A stretch of 64,000 bases of DNA from Bacteroidales bacterium (GCA_022647615.1 JALCKZ010000001.1:1042178-1106177), one strand, 5' to 3'. Numbered from the stretch's first letter, positions 28,826 through 37,590 are shown. A program made the numbers and translations. The notes: generated from the letters alone by a model not told the origin.

Positions 28826-29149
28826 TTACTCGCTTTTAATTCTATACGCCGGTTTGTCCGGGCTCTTAAGTGTTGAGCCTCCGTCCAGCAATCTTTGCTC
28901 TATCTCTCCTCTTTTGCTCTGATACTGCAGCTTTGCAGCTTTGCTTGTGTAATCCGCCTTCAAGTTTTTCAGCTCCCTCTGGTTTTTGCTCTGTGCAAGC
29001 TGTGTGCTCTCAATGCCCAGATTTATAGTTATATAGAGCAATATCAAAAAGAAAATGTAAAGGATGAACAGCCACTGTCCCGCCATCTTTTTCTTGGAAA
29101 GGAACTGACCTCCAAGAACATCTCTTCTTATGTTGAAATTTGACCCCAT
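28826..29149 (-). CDS. ftsL: FtsL-like cell division protein
   Basis: A 107-residue bitopic protein: a basic N-terminus, a membrane helix at about residues 25-45 (QWLFILYIFFLILLYITINL), then a heptad-rich coiled coil (about 48-90). Sequence identity to known FtsL is always low; size, topology and location between rsmH and ftsI support the assignment. Confidence 0.85.
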   Translation of the reverse strand: MGSNFNIRRDVLGGQFLSKKKMAGQWLFILYIFFLILLYITINLGIESTQLAQSKNQRELKNLKADYTSKAAKLQYQSKRGEIEQRLLDGGSTLKSPDKPAYRIKSE

Positions 29150-29159
29150 CCTTTTTTTC

Positions 29160-29173
29160 TCTGTCGCGACAGA
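29160..29173. repeat. Intergenic TCTGTCGCGACAGA palindrome
   Basis: A perfect 14-bp palindrome in the 26-base gap between rsmH and ftsL, identical to the copy at 8796-8809. It is transcribed within the dcw operon, so a simple promoter-operator role is unlikely here. Confidence 0.6.
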
Positions 29174-29175
29174 TA

Positions 29176-30048
29176 TTATCTCTTTTCCGCTACTCTTAAT
29201 TTTGCACTGCGGCTTCTGGCATTTTCTCCCTGCTCTTCATCTGTAGGGACAAGAGGTTTCTTTGTAACACTCTCAAAAACACCATTATCCTTGTATTCTC
29301 TAATGAAATTTTTAACAGCTCTATCTTCTAAAGAATGATAGGTAATAACAGAAAGTCTGCCGCCCGGACTTAAAACCTGCATTGCTCCGGCAAGAAAATC
29401 TTCCAGTGCGCGCATCTCCATATTTACCTCTATTCTAAGTGCTTGGAATACTTTACCTAAAAATTTCTTCTCTGTTTTCTGATTGTAAAGACGGGCAAGT
29501 ATCTTGCACAAATCTCCTGTTGTCATAATCTTGCATCTTGTGCGTGCGGCACAGATAAGTTCACTTATTTTCCTTGCATTTTCCAACTCTCCGTACAATC
29601 TAAAAATTCTCTCTAAATCTTCTGATTTATAATTGTTTACAACCCACTCTGCATTGTGTTTTGCAAGCCTGTTCATTCTCATATCCAGAGGTGCGTCAAA
29701 CCTATACGAAAAGCCTCTGTCGGGAGTATCAAATTGATGAGAAGACACACCCAGGTCTGCAATGATGCCATCTACCTTATTGATTCCCAGATACTTCACA
29801 AAGTTCTCTACAAACCTGAAATTGTTGTGAATAGGGATAACTCTCTTATCCTTAGGAGCATTGGCGATTGCATCTGAATCTTTATCAAATGCTATAAGCA
29901 TTCCTTTTGAGCCAAGCTGACGCAAAATTTCTTTTGTGTGGCCTCCGCCGCCAAGCGTAGCGTCAATAAAAACTCCGTTTTTCTTTGAATCAATGTTAAG
30001 CGCAGAAACACTCTCGCTCAGCATTACTGGTTTGTGGTATGCAGGCAT
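29176..30048 (-). CDS. rsmH: 16S rRNA m4C1402 methyltransferase RsmH (MraW)
   Basis: An S-adenosylmethionine-dependent methyltransferase for C1402 of 16S rRNA. 290 residues: HKPVMLSESV at the N-terminus, the SAM motif DATLGGGGHTKEIL, DLGVSSHQFDTPDRGFSYR, and the C-terminal ITYHSLEDRAVKNF. It starts 23 bases after mraZ, as in most bacteria. Confidence 0.96.
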   Translation of the reverse strand: MPAYHKPVMLSESVSALNIDSKKNGVFIDATLGGGGHTKEILRQLGSKGMLIAFDKDSDAIANAPKDKRVIPIHNNFRFVENFVKYLGINKVDGIIADLGVSSHQFDTPDRGFSYRFDAPLDMRMNRLAKHNAEWVVNNYKSEDLERIFRLYGELENARKISELICAARTRCKIMTTGDLCKILARLYNQKTEKKFLGKVFQALRIEVNMEMRALEDFLAGAMQVLSPGGRLSVITYHSLEDRAVKNFIREYKDNGVFESVTKKPLVPTDEEQGENARSRSAKLRVAEKR

Positions 30049-30071
30049 ATTTTTAGGTTTTTTATAAATCC

Positions 30072-30587
30072 TTAACCCAGAATCTTCTCTGTAAGTTTAA
30101 TAAAGTCTGAGTGGGACATTTCCTCCTTGCCATACTTTTCCTTTGCCCAAATCTCAATTTTGTGGTCATTGCCTGCAAAGACAACTTCCTTCTTTATCCC
30201 TATACTAGAGAGAATACTCTTTGGAATCATTATTCTTCCGAATTTAGAGTCTGCGGTAACTGATGCTCTGCCCTTCATGTACTCACGCCAGAACATGGCG
30301 TGTTCTTCTTTAAAGAAATTTAATTTGTTTTTTACCTGTTCTGATTCTTTTTCCCATTCATCGTATGGGTACATATCCAAACAATTGGCAAACAGGTCTT
30401 TCTTAACAACAAAAGAAAGCTCAATTTCTTTGTCCTCAGATTTATTTGATTTTCTGCCCATTGCGACGGCTTCCATGGCCTCTTGCTTAAGCAGATCCTT
30501 AGTCATTGCGCTCTTAAAAGCAGATGGAACAACAAGTCTTCCCTTGTCATCCAGCTTAACTTCATATTCGCCAATAAATTTAACCAT
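30072..30587 (-). CDS. mraZ: Transcriptional regulator MraZ
   Basis: A 171-residue DNA-binding protein of two AbrB-like MraZ repeats: YEVKLDDKGRLVVPSAFK at residues 8-25, and ASVTADSKFGRIMIPKSIL at about 108-126. MraZ represses its own dcw operon by binding short direct repeats spaced 10 bp apart. The upstream region contains just such an array (30641-30685). It is somewhat longer than E. coli MraZ (152) because of a polar insertion at about residues 42-56. Confidence 0.95.
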   Translation of the reverse strand: MVKFIGEYEVKLDDKGRLVVPSAFKSAMTKDLLKQEAMEAVAMGRKSNKSEDKEIELSFVVKKDLFANCLDMYPYDEWEKESEQVKNKLNFFKEEHAMFWREYMKGRASVTADSKFGRIMIPKSILSSIGIKKEVVFAGNDHKIEIWAKEKYGKEEMSHSDFIKLTEKILG

Positions 30588-30620
30588 CTGCTTGTTTTTT
30601 TAATCGGAAAATCAACTGTG

Positions 30621-30685
30621 CAAAATTAACGAAAAATTTTCCACTTTCTTACACTTATTTCCAAATTTATCCACATTTTCTCCAC
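30621..30685 (-). promoter_or_regulatory. dcw promoter and MraZ operator: five 10-bp-phased repeats
   Basis: On the minus strand, GTGG-like boxes occur in the order GTGGAGAAAA, GTGGATAAAT, TTGGAAATAA, GTGTAAGAAA, GTGGAAAATT. On the plus strand they begin at 30641 (CCAC), 30651 (ACAC), 30661 (CCAA), 30671 (CCAC) and 30682 (CCAC), so four are exactly 10 bp apart. A Bacteroidota -7 box TAATTTTG lies just downstream (30628 to 30621), 34 bases before the mraZ start. Characterised MraZ proteins bind TGGGN or GTGG-type boxes with the same 10-bp period, so this is probably the autoregulatory site. Confidence 0.75.
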
Positions 30686-30724
30686 TACTTTTGAACAAGC
30701 ATGGACCGGATAAGAATAAAAGGA

Positions 30725-30758
30725 CAAAAAAAAAGCCGGGCAGAAAACTGTCCGGCTT
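30725..30758 (-). terminator. Terminator after lptB
   Basis: An 11-bp stem with one G-T pair (30733-30743 with 30748-30758), loop AAAA. Read on the minus strand it is followed by eight T residues (30732 to 30725). It ends the dnaX-lptB transcript. Confidence 0.85.
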
Positions 30759-30776
30759 AATAAAAATTGTTGTTAA

Positions 30777-31700
30777 TTACTCTTTTTCAAGCTTTTCTGC
30801 TTTATCATCAAATTTTGAGTTATAATAATCATCAGCAGAAAATTTCTTGTTTTGACCATTTTCTGAGCTTTCATCTTGCTTTTCTTCCACTTTGTTTGGA
30901 GTTGCGCCGTAACGGCTCTCATTTCCGGTGTCGGGGATAGGATTTCCGTTCTCATCTTTTTTATCATGAAGCACAGCTTTTCTAAGGTCAAAGTTGGTGC
31001 CCAGATATTTGCGCCTTGCGTCGGGATTGCTTGCAAGTTCCTCCGGAGTGCCGCTGTAAAGAATGCTTCCTTCATACAGCAGGTATGCGCGGTCTGTGAT
31101 TGCAAGTGTCTCATACACATTATGGTCTGTGATAATGATTCCTATGTTTTTTGTTTTTAGCTCAGATATGATGTGTTGAATATCCTCTACGGCAATAGGG
31201 TCAACTCCGGCAAATGGTTCATCAAGCAGAATGAATTTAGGATCTATCGCGAGCGCCCTCGCAATCTCGCATCTTCTTCTCTCACCGCCGCTTAGCTGAA
31301 TACCATACTCTTTGCGGACTTTCTCCAGAGAAAACTCTTTAATCAGCTGCTCCAATCTTGCGTCACATTGCTCTCTTGTTAAGTCAGATAGCTCCATTAC
31401 AGATCTTAAGTTATCTTCTACGCTAAGTTTCCTGAAGACAGAGGCCTCCTGTGCAAGATATCCAATTCCCTTTTGAGCTCTCTTGTACATTGGAAGAGCT
31501 GTAATGTCTTCATTGTCAAGGAAAATTTTCCCTCCATTTGGCTTTATCAAACCTGTAATCATGTAGAAGCTGGTAGTTTTTCCGGCTCCGTTAGGGCCAA
31601 GCAGACCAACGATTTCACCTTGCTGAACGTCAAAAGATGCATTCTTGACAACAGTTCTAAGACCGTATTTTTTAATCAGATTTGTACAACGTAAACGCAT
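30777..31700 (-). CDS. lptB: LPS export ABC transporter ATP-binding protein LptB
   Basis: The cytoplasmic ATPase that drives lipopolysaccharide transport. 307 residues: Walker [13 protein letters not shown]-loop region [13 protein letters not shown], signature [15 protein letters not shown], Walker [14 protein letters not shown] and H-loop ITDHNV are all present. E. coli LptB has 241 residues; the extra 60 or so at the C-terminus are charged and low-complexity, without a domain I recognise. It lies 4 bases after dnaX. Confidence 0.94.
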   Translation of the reverse strand: MRLRCTNLIKKYGLRTVVKNASFDVQQGEIVGLLGPNGAGKTTSFYMITGLIKPNGGKIFLDNEDITALPMYKRAQKGIGYLAQEASVFRKLSVEDNLRSVMELSDLTREQCDARLEQLIKEFSLEKVRKEYGIQLSGGERRRCEIARALAIDPKFILLDEPFAGVDPIAVEDIQHIISELKTKNIGIIITDHNVYETLAITDRAYLLYEGSILYSGTPEELASNPDARRKYLGTNFDLRKAVLHDKKDENGNPIPDTGNESRYGATPNKVEEKQDESSENGQNKKFSADDYYNSKFDDKAEKLEKE

Positions 31701-31704
31701 AATA

Positions 31705-33693
31705 TTATTTTAATTGAAGCCCGAGGTCATCTTTTAATTTTGCAACTTCAGAGTTGGTGTTCTTTATGTGATCTTCTTGCTCTTCAGGTAAATACATCTT
31801 TTTCCCTATTTGCTCCTGAGTCTTTATTTTGATGGCAAGGTGTACATTTTTATTGTTAAGATTTTTTCTTAGAAAATCTGCCATTTGCTTGCCGGCATTT
31901 TTTTCTATCCACATTTTTTGATTGCTGTTGCCAACAAGAAAATCTACCGTGAGATTATCCTCTTCCAAAACGGGGACAGTGTTTTTTATTGTGGCGGCAA
32001 ATTTTACAAGTGTCGGGTATTTTGTGGTGTATTCTGTTGCCAGTTTTTCCCATGCTTTCTTTACTTTCTCTATTGTAACTTCTTCTTGTTCAGAAGGTCC
32101 CATGAAGTCAAGCGGCTTTTCCGGCGTTTTTGCGGCGGTGTCTTGTTGTTTGGCTTTTGCCATGAGTGATGCAATGCTTATGCCGTTTGCAGCGGGTTGC
32201 GTTGCTGGTTGTGCTGCGGCAGGTTGAGTTGCAGTTGCTGCGCTGGACTCAGTTGCAACTGCTTTTGTCGGTTCTGCGGCAGTTGCGCCTGCCTGTACTA
32301 CTGCAGGTTGTGCAGTTGCTGCGACTGGTTGTGCGGCAGTTGGTTGTGCTGCGGCAGGTTGAGTTGCAGTTGCACTGGAGTCCGCTCGCTTAAAGTCGCT
32401 TCGCTCCATGCGCTCGCTGGACTCAGTTGCAACTGCTTTTGTTGGTTCTGGAGCAGTTGCACCTGCCTGCGCTGGTTGTGCAGTTGCAACAGGTTCTGTA
32501 GCAGGTGCTTCAGCTTTAACAGGTTGGGCAGCAGGAGCTGCAACAGGTTGAACAGCAGGAGCTACAACAGGTTGGGCAGCAGGTTGAGCAACTGGTTTGG
32601 CACCGGTAATTTGGCTGATGCGCACAAGCATAAACTCCACCAGGAGCCGCTGATTGCCGCTGCGGTTAAATTCACCTGCGCACTTTTCAGTTGAAGCAAG
32701 TGCATTGAACAAAAATTTCAGCGGGCATTTTTGCGCCTGCTCATTATATTTTTTCTCCAGGGCAGGAGAAACTTCCAAAAGTTTTGCAGAGGCGCTCTCC
32801 TTGCAAACCAGTAAGTTACGCAAGTGATTGCCTAGTCCGTCCACAAAGTATAATGCGTTAAAGCCTTTGCGCAAAACATCATCAAACAATACAAGTGAAT
32901 TTGCAAAATCTCCATTAAGAGACAAGTCGGTTAACCGGAAATAGTAGTCATAATCAAGGACATTCAGATTCTTTATAACTTCCTCATATTTAACTGTATT
33001 TCCGCAGAATGCAACAACCTGGTCAAAAAGAGTCAGAGCATCTCTCATTGCTCCGTCAGCCTTTTGCGCAATAACATGAAGAGATTCATCATCTATCGTG
33101 ACCTGCTCTTTCTCAGCTATTTGCTTAAGATTTTTGACAATATCGGGGATAGATATCCTGTTGAAATCAAAGACTTGGCAGCGGCTTAATATTGTTGGAA
33201 TTATTTTTTGTTTCTCCGTTGTGGCCAAAATGAAAATTGCGTGCGCAGGCGGCTCTTCCAACGTTTTAAGAAAAGCGTTGAATGCGGCCGTGGATAGCAT
33301 ATGTACCTCATCTATAATGTATACGCTGTACTTTCCAATTTGCGGAGGTATCATAACTTTTTCCGTAAGAGCGCGAATGTCATCTACGGAGTTATTTGAC
33401 GCAGCGTCCAGTTCATGAATGCAATATGAACGTCCCTCGTCAAAAGATTTGCAAGATTCGCACTCGCCGCAAGGCTCCATATCGGGGCCCGGATTCATGC
33501 AGTTTATGGTCTTTGCAAATATTCTTGCGGTTGTTGTTTTTCCTACTCCCCTGGGGCCGCAAAACAGGTATGCGTGAGCTAATTGCCCGCGCTTTATAGA
33601 ATTCTTAAGCGTAGTTGCTATGCTGTCTTGCCCAATCAATGTTGAAAACGTTGCCGGGCGGTATTTTCTTGCAGAAACAATAAACTTTTCCAT
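31705..33693 (-). CDS. dnaX: DNA polymerase III subunit gamma/tau with an embedded palindromic element
   Basis: The clamp-loader ATPase, 662 residues from the ATG at 33693 ([13 protein letters not shown]). A TTG three codons upstream is less likely. Walker [10 protein letters not shown] is at residues 46-54, the zinc cysteines lie at 65-81, the DEVH box at 128-131, and the C-terminal tau-like domain from about 520. Between them lies an Ala/Pro/Gln/Thr linker (about 363-503) with an internal duplication (408-450 and 467-498). The first copy holds a 14-residue insert, [14 protein letters not shown], encoded by the palindromic element at 32369-32433; the second copy lacks it. A TACTTTTG -7-like box (33707 to 33700) lies so close to the ATG that the mRNA could be nearly leaderless. 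Confidence 0.95.
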   Translation of the reverse strand: MEKFIVSARKYRPATFSTLIGQDSIATTLKNSIKRGQLAHAYLFCGPRGVGKTTTARIFAKTINCMNPGPDMEPCGECESCKSFDEGRSYCIHELDAASNNSVDDIRALTEKVMIPPQIGKYSVYIIDEVHMLSTAAFNAFLKTLEEPPAHAIFILATTEKQKIIPTILSRCQVFDFNRISIPDIVKNLKQIAEKEQVTIDDESLHVIAQKADGAMRDALTLFDQVVAFCGNTVKYEEVIKNLNVLDYDYYFRLTDLSLNGDFANSLVLFDDVLRKGFNALYFVDGLGNHLRNLLVCKESASAKLLEVSPALEKKYNEQAQKCPLKFLFNALASTEKCAGEFNRSGNQRLLVEFMLVRISQITGAKPVAQPAAQPVVAPAVQPVAAPAAQPVKAEAPATEPVATAQPAQAGATAPEPTKAVATESSERMERSDFKRADSSATATQPAAAQPTAAQPVAATAQPAVVQAGATAAEPTKAVATESSAATATQPAAAQPATQPAANGISIASLMAKAKQQDTAAKTPEKPLDFMGPSEQEEVTIEKVKKAWEKLATEYTTKYPTLVKFAATIKNTVPVLEEDNLTVDFLVGNSNQKMWIEKNAGKQMADFLRKNLNNKNVHLAIKIKTQEQIGKKMYLPEEQEDHIKNTNSEVAKLKDDLGLQLK
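32369..32433 (-). repeat. Gene-embedded palindromic element, copy 1 (in dnaX)
   Basis: Arms 32369-32383 and 32419-32433 are an imperfect inverted repeat (GAGTCC / GGACTC is perfect). They enclose a 35-nt core (32384-32418) that, read on the minus strand, contains GAGCGCATGGAGCG and AGCGACTTTAAGCGAGC. Read in the dnaX frame it gives [10 protein letters not shown]. The sister repeat in the same gene (about 32230-32260) has the same flanks without it; the net difference is 39 bp, or 13 codons. Confidence 0.85.
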
Positions 33694-33761
33694 ATACCAC
33701 AAAAGTAAGAATATTTTCTAATTTTGCCGACCGTTTAATGTTGCTATTTAGGAACTTTATC

Positions 33762-35159
33762 ATGAACAAAGAAAACATGCTTTTTGCATTCAAAAGAACA
33801 TCTTCACCAGTAGCATATTGTGCTTTAAGTACAAGATTTGGCACACGCAATGAAGAGGAAAAATATAATGGACTTGCGCATCTTACGGAGCACATGTTAT
33901 TCAAAGGAACTTCTAAAAAGAATTCCATAGAAATAAACAGCACTTTGGAAAAAGTAGGCGGAGAACTTAATGCTTTTACCACCAAGGAGAGGATAGTGGT
34001 GTATTCTACTGTGCTTAAGCAAGATATAAAGAAGGCTATATCTCTTTTGTTTGAGATAGCGTTTGCTTCTAAGTTCCCGACAGATGAGTTAAAGAAGGAG
34101 AAAACAGTTGTGTATGATGAGATTATAACATATCTGGATTCCCCTTCAGATCAGATTTATGATACGTTTGAATCAAAACTTTTTGCGGGCAGCAAACTTG
34201 GACTTCCGATTTTGGGTGAGAAAAAAACAATTGAGCCAATTACTTCTGCCGTTCTGCAGAAAAATTTGAAGAAGTATTTTACTCCAGGCAATATGAGTTT
34301 TACAATTGCAGGAGACTTTGATACAAAGGAGATTGCAGCGGAGGTTGAAAAAGAGCTGCATGAGTGGAGGCCGGCAAGTTCACTTAGGGTTGTTGCTGCG
34401 TCAGAGCCTGTTTTAGGAGATGAGTCAGAGCCTGTTGGAGCCGCTTCGCTTAAAGTCGCTGGCGCTCCATGCGCTCAGCTGGCTCAACAGGACTCTTCCT
34501 CAACCACATGTAAGCGAGCAGGTGACAACAAGCCTGCATTTGCAAAAGCTGCTGTGCAAACAGCTGATGCAAAAGCTGCTGCTGCAAAGGCATTAGCCGC
34601 AGGCAAAAAATTCAATGAAACTGTCGAGAAAAAACTAAGACAAGTCCACTGCATCATCGGATGCTCCGCATACTCTGTCTATGATAAAGATAAGAAGATG
34701 GCACTCTCTCTGCTGACAAATATTTTAGGCGGACCTGCATCAAACTCAAGGCTGAATCTCTCTCTGCGTGAGAAGAATGCGCTGGTTTATACGGTAGAAG
34801 CAAATTATATTTTGTATCAGGATACCGGAGCGTTTTCTATTTATTTTGGATGCGATAAACCTTTCTTTAAAAAGTGTATCACTCTGATTAAAAAGGAATT
34901 GGAGCTTGCAGTGACAAAAAAGATTTCTGCGCGCGCACTTGCTGCTGCAAAAAAACAATTGATAGGGCAGTTGCTGATAGGAAACGATAATGCTGAGGCA
35001 CAGTGTCTTACGATGGGCAAGTCGTTGTTGGTTTCCGGGAAAATACAACCTGTAGATGAAACTGTCCGCAGGATAAACTCCGTAACCGCAGAGCAAATTC
35101 AATCGGTTGCCAAAGAGGTTCTCAGGTGGAACCGCATGTCCATGCTGGTGTTTGAATAA
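33762..35159 (+). CDS. M16-family zinc peptidase (processing-peptidase-like) with an embedded palindromic element
   Basis: An inverzincin metallopeptidase of 465 residues. The HxxEH zinc motif is HLTEH at residues 40-44, and the downstream ligand Glu is at about 120 (VVYDEI). The N-terminal half ends near 200 and the second M16 half begins near 290 (QVHCIIGCSAYS). The linker between (about 205-290) is unusually long. It contains a short repeat (SEPV twice), the product of the palindromic element at 34428-34495 (AASLKVAGAPCAQLA) and an Ala/Lys-rich stretch. An ATG at 33738 would add eight residues. A -7-like box TAATTTTG lies at 33719-33726. Most relatives are about 410 residues. Confidence 0.9.
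   Translation: MNKENMLFAFKRTSSPVAYCALSTRFGTRNEEEKYNGLAHLTEHMLFKGTSKKNSIEINSTLEKVGGELNAFTTKERIVVYSTVLKQDIKKAISLLFEIAFASKFPTDELKKEKTVVYDEIITYLDSPSDQIYDTFESKLFAGSKLGLPILGEKKTIEPITSAVLQKNLKKYFTPGNMSFTIAGDFDTKEIAAEVEKELHEWRPASSLRVVAASEPVLGDESEPVGAASLKVAGAPCAQLAQQDSSSTTCKRAGDNKPAFAKAAVQTADAKAAAAKALAAGKKFNETVEKKLRQVHCIIGCSAYSVYDKDKKMALSLLTNILGGPASNSRLNLSLREKNALVYTVEANYILYQDTGAFSIYFGCDKPFFKKCITLIKKELELAVTKKISARALAAAKKQLIGQLLIGNDNAEAQCLTMGKSLLVSGKIQPVDETVRRINSVTAEQIQSVAKEVLRWNRMSMLVFE
34428..34495 (-). repeat. Gene-embedded palindromic element, copy 2 (in the M16 peptidase gene)
   Basis: Arms 34428-34442 and 34481-34495 form an imperfect inverted repeat (GAGCC / GGCTC adjacent to the core, CTGTTG / CAACAG further out). 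The 38-nt core (34443-34480), read on the minus strand, contains GAGCGCATGGAGCG, then CCAGCGACTTTAAGCGAAGC. The host gene is on the plus strand, so the element is translated in the opposite orientation from the dnaX copy. Confidence 0.83.
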
Positions 35160-35831
35160 CTAAAATCCTAACTTCTTAAGCCAGTCAGTTACTTGCTGTA
35201 GTGCCTTTTCCTGTTCATTCTGCGCTACTGAACCCCTTATGGAGAGTCCGGAGAGAGTTTTTGCACCCTTGCAACTCTTTGCTATACTGTGCTCGGTGTC
35301 AGATAGTCCGCTGCCTTCATTTGTGCAGAAGGGTATTACTGTTTTTCCTTGCCAGTTGTGCTTTTCCAAAAATGTATATACAATCATTGGCATATCCCCG
35401 CACCAATTTGGGTATCCAATAAAAATCACATCATAGTTTTCAATTATTGTATCGCTTTTTAATGCCGGCCTTGCATTTTGTCTCTTCTCCTCTGCTGCAG
35501 CTTTTACGCAGACCTTATAATTACTTGAATAATCATTTATTGGTATCATTTCAAACAAATCTCCATGCATCTGATTTGCAATCATTTCCGCTATAATCTT
35601 TGTGTTGCCTTTTTTGATAACGCCTACGCTGTAATTTTCTCCTGCATGAGAAAAATAGGCTACTAATACTTTTTGTTGTGCGCCCATATTATTTTTACTT
35701 TTTATATTATCCTTTTTTAAATTATTTGTATTCTTTTCAATATCAACTGATTGATTCTTTGAAATTTTGCCTGCACATGAAGCAGCAAGCAGGACAAAGC
35801 CGGACAGCAAAATGCAAAATATCTTTTTCAT
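35160..35831 (-). CDS. Flavodoxin-fold lipoprotein
   Basis: 223 residues from the ATG at 35831. The N-terminus is a lipoprotein signal with lipobox LAASC at about residue 19. Residues about 50-223 form a flavodoxin-like domain: VLVAYFSHAGENYSVG (FMN phosphate loop), IFIGYPNWCGDMP and IPFCTNEGSGLSDTE. It probably carries FMN and acts in electron transfer or quinone reduction at the membrane; the partner is unknown. A good promoter lies upstream: TTG, 18 bases, TACCTTTG (35867 to 35860). Confidence 0.87.
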   Translation of the reverse strand: MKKIFCILLSGFVLLAASCAGKISKNQSVDIEKNTNNLKKDNIKSKNNMGAQQKVLVAYFSHAGENYSVGVIKKGNTKIIAEMIANQMHGDLFEMIPINDYSSNYKVCVKAAAEEKRQNARPALKSDTIIENYDVIFIGYPNWCGDMPMIVYTFLEKHNWQGKTVIPFCTNEGSGLSDTEHSIAKSCKGAKTLSGLSIRGSVAQNEQEKALQQVTDWLKKLGF

Positions 35832-35859
35832 AATATACATATAATCAAATTTTCCACAG

Positions 35860-35888
35860 CAAAGGTAAATGGTATTTCATCTCTGCAA
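35860..35888 (-). promoter_or_regulatory. Bacteroidota-type promoter of the flavodoxin lipoprotein gene
   Basis: Minus strand: ATTG, an 18-base spacer, then TACCTTTG at 35867 to 35860. This fits the Bacteroidota TTTG/TAnnTTTG consensus; the start codon is 29 bases downstream. Confidence 0.55.
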
Positions 35889-35965
35889 TTATATAAATTA
35901 CAGATTGTTTTACCTTTTTTACATGTTCTGCCACAACTTTGTAAAATTCTTTGACAATCAGTTGA

Positions 35966-37345
35966 TTATAAAAGCACGCTCTTTAAAATTACAATCGTTG
36001 CAATTGCCGTTAGGCCAAGCAAAAGCGTGGAGACGGTTTGTGTTTTGTAACCCGTTTTTGTGTCCTGCCCGCTGAAGCTTGTGACAACCCAAAAGTAACT
36101 GTCGTTTGCATGGGAAACGGTCATGCCGCCTGCGCCTATTGCTAGTACTGTAAGAACTGCTGCAAGCGGAGATGTTAGTCCAAGCGCCGCCATCATGGAT
36201 GAACCGCTGGAGTACATTCCCATAATTCCGGCGGTTGTTGTAATTGCCACAGTAGAAGAGCCTTGCGCTGTTTTAAGAATGGCTGCAATGATGAACGGGA
36301 ATAGTATCCCGATAGATGATATTGCGGATGCGTGGCTTTTGATTAATTCCACAAAACCTGCGGAGGTAATGACTCCGCCGAGCACGCCGCCTGCCGCAGT
36401 GATAAAAAGAATTGGCCCGGCTGTTTTTAACGAATCTTCAGTGATAGTTCTAAATGAACCGCCGCGCATTTTTATGTATGGGAGCAGCACCAGAGCAAAC
36501 AGCAAACCTGCTGTTAGAGCGATGATTGGCTTGCCCAGAAAGACGAGGAGCTTGTAAAGAAATCCGCCTCCTCCTGCGCTGTTTGCATCAATGCCAATAA
36601 GACTTGCAACAGAGCCTGCGGCCATAAAAACTATCGGGATAATAATAGGGGCAAATGCCGCCCACCCCGATGGTAAATCATTGTAATTTACAGTATTATC
36701 TATCGCTGAGGCAACAACAGATTCCTCTGATGAGTGCGTTTTCTTTCCAATATATCTTGCATAAAAATAGGCTACAACCAAACAAGGAATAGAAATTAAC
36801 GTTCCTAAACCTATGATTCCCAGAAGATTGTTTTCAACTCCCAAAAAGCCGGCAGCTGCAATCGGACCAGGTGTGGGCGGAATAAAAACATGTGAACAGT
36901 AAAGTCCTGCCGCCAGCGCAACTGCCATTGACACAGGGGATACTCCGGTTTTGCGGCTCATGGCTTTGCGGATAGGGTTCATAATAACAAAACCGCTGTC
37001 GCAAAAAACGGGAATAGAAACGATGAATCCCATAATCAGCATAGCCAGCTCCGGGTGTTTTTTCCCGACAGTTTTTACAACAACATCTGCAAGTTTTATT
37101 GCGGCGCCGCTCGCCTCTAATATGCTGCCTATCAGCATTCCCAAGATGATGACAATTCCAATGCCTGTGAACGTGGATGCGAATCCTTTTCCTATGATAT
37201 CCGGGATAGCATCAAGCGGAAGTTTAAGCACAATAGCCAGCAAAAGGCTAATCCCCATAAGGGCAAGAAACGGGTGAATTTTCCACTTGGAAATTGAGAT
37301 AATCAGCAGCACAATAGCTGCAACGAATGAGATTACTATCAGCAT
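35966..37345 (-). CDS. GntP-family gluconate/organic acid permease
   Basis: A 459-residue transporter with about 12-14 hydrophobic segments. Family-like segments are HPFLALMGISLLLAI, GIGIVIILGMLIGSILEASGAA, PVFCDSGFVIMNPI, IPPTPGPIAAAGFLGV and HANDSYFWVVTSF. GntP family members import gluconate or related hydroxy acids with protons. No kinase or dehydrogenase gene is adjacent, so the substrate is open. It stands alone between divergent intergenic regions. Confidence 0.9.
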   Translation of the reverse strand: MLIVISFVAAIVLLIISISKWKIHPFLALMGISLLLAIVLKLPLDAIPDIIGKGFASTFTGIGIVIILGMLIGSILEASGAAIKLADVVVKTVGKKHPELAMLIMGFIVSIPVFCDSGFVIMNPIRKAMSRKTGVSPVSMAVALAAGLYCSHVFIPPTPGPIAAAGFLGVENNLLGIIGLGTLISIPCLVVAYFYARYIGKKTHSSEESVVASAIDNTVNYNDLPSGWAAFAPIIIPIVFMAAGSVASLIGIDANSAGGGGFLYKLLVFLGKPIIALTAGLLFALVLLPYIKMRGGSFRTITEDSLKTAGPILFITAAGGVLGGVITSAGFVELIKSHASAISSIGILFPFIIAAILKTAQGSSTVAITTTAGIMGMYSSGSSMMAALGLTSPLAAVLTVLAIGAGGMTVSHANDSYFWVVTSFSGQDTKTGYKTQTVSTLLLGLTAIATIVILKSVLL

Positions 37346-37428
37346 GTTGCAAAGTTACAAAATAACATCATACTTGAAGATTTTTCCATAATCATTTGAT
37401 TTTCAGTCATCAAGTAATAACAAGACGA

Positions 37429-37590
37429 GCGGCAAAGCCGCGAGTCCGCGCCGGAGGCGCGTGTCTCCTCGCGCGGTAGCGCGTCAAACCCCAATGCAAT
37501 GCGCTGCTTTGTAGCGCATTGCTCTGCATGCGAGCTGAGAGAGCATGCAAAATTACCTGTTAATGCAACATGCTGGGCTACAGCATCTTG
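37429..37590. repeat. Intergenic array of short, unrelated perfect hairpins
   Basis: The 359-base stretch 37346-37704 has no gene that I can support. It holds successive inverted repeats: GCGGC-AAA-GCCGC (37429-37441), CGCGCC-GGA-GGCGCG (37447-37461), CGCGC-GGTA-GCGCG (37470-37483) and a perfect 10-bp stem GCAATGCGCT / AGCGCATTGC (37496-37505, 37513-37522). Two GCATGC boxes (37526-37531, 37543-37548) and an imperfect ATGCTG / CAGCAT stem follow. Stems differ in sequence but share the design of 5-10 bp and loops mostly of 3-7 nt. A -7-like TACCTTTG for the following gene is at 37672-37679. Confidence 0.75.

Noticed and set aside
14671..30587. murF expected in the dcw cluster
   Set aside because: No Mur ligase other than MurE, MurD and MurC is present. 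Absence of murF from the cluster is, to my knowledge, usual in this phylum, so it is not treated as a finding.
32166..32694. Plus-strand open frames of 75-165 codons opposite dnaX
   Set aside because: They arise from the repetitive Ala/Pro/Gln linker of DnaX read on the other strand; composition (Cys, Leu, Arg runs) is not protein-like.
31705..33693. Programmed frameshift in dnaX producing a short gamma form
   Set aside because: I found no slippery A-run followed by a stem at the expected domain boundary; the linker is GC-rich and codes normally.
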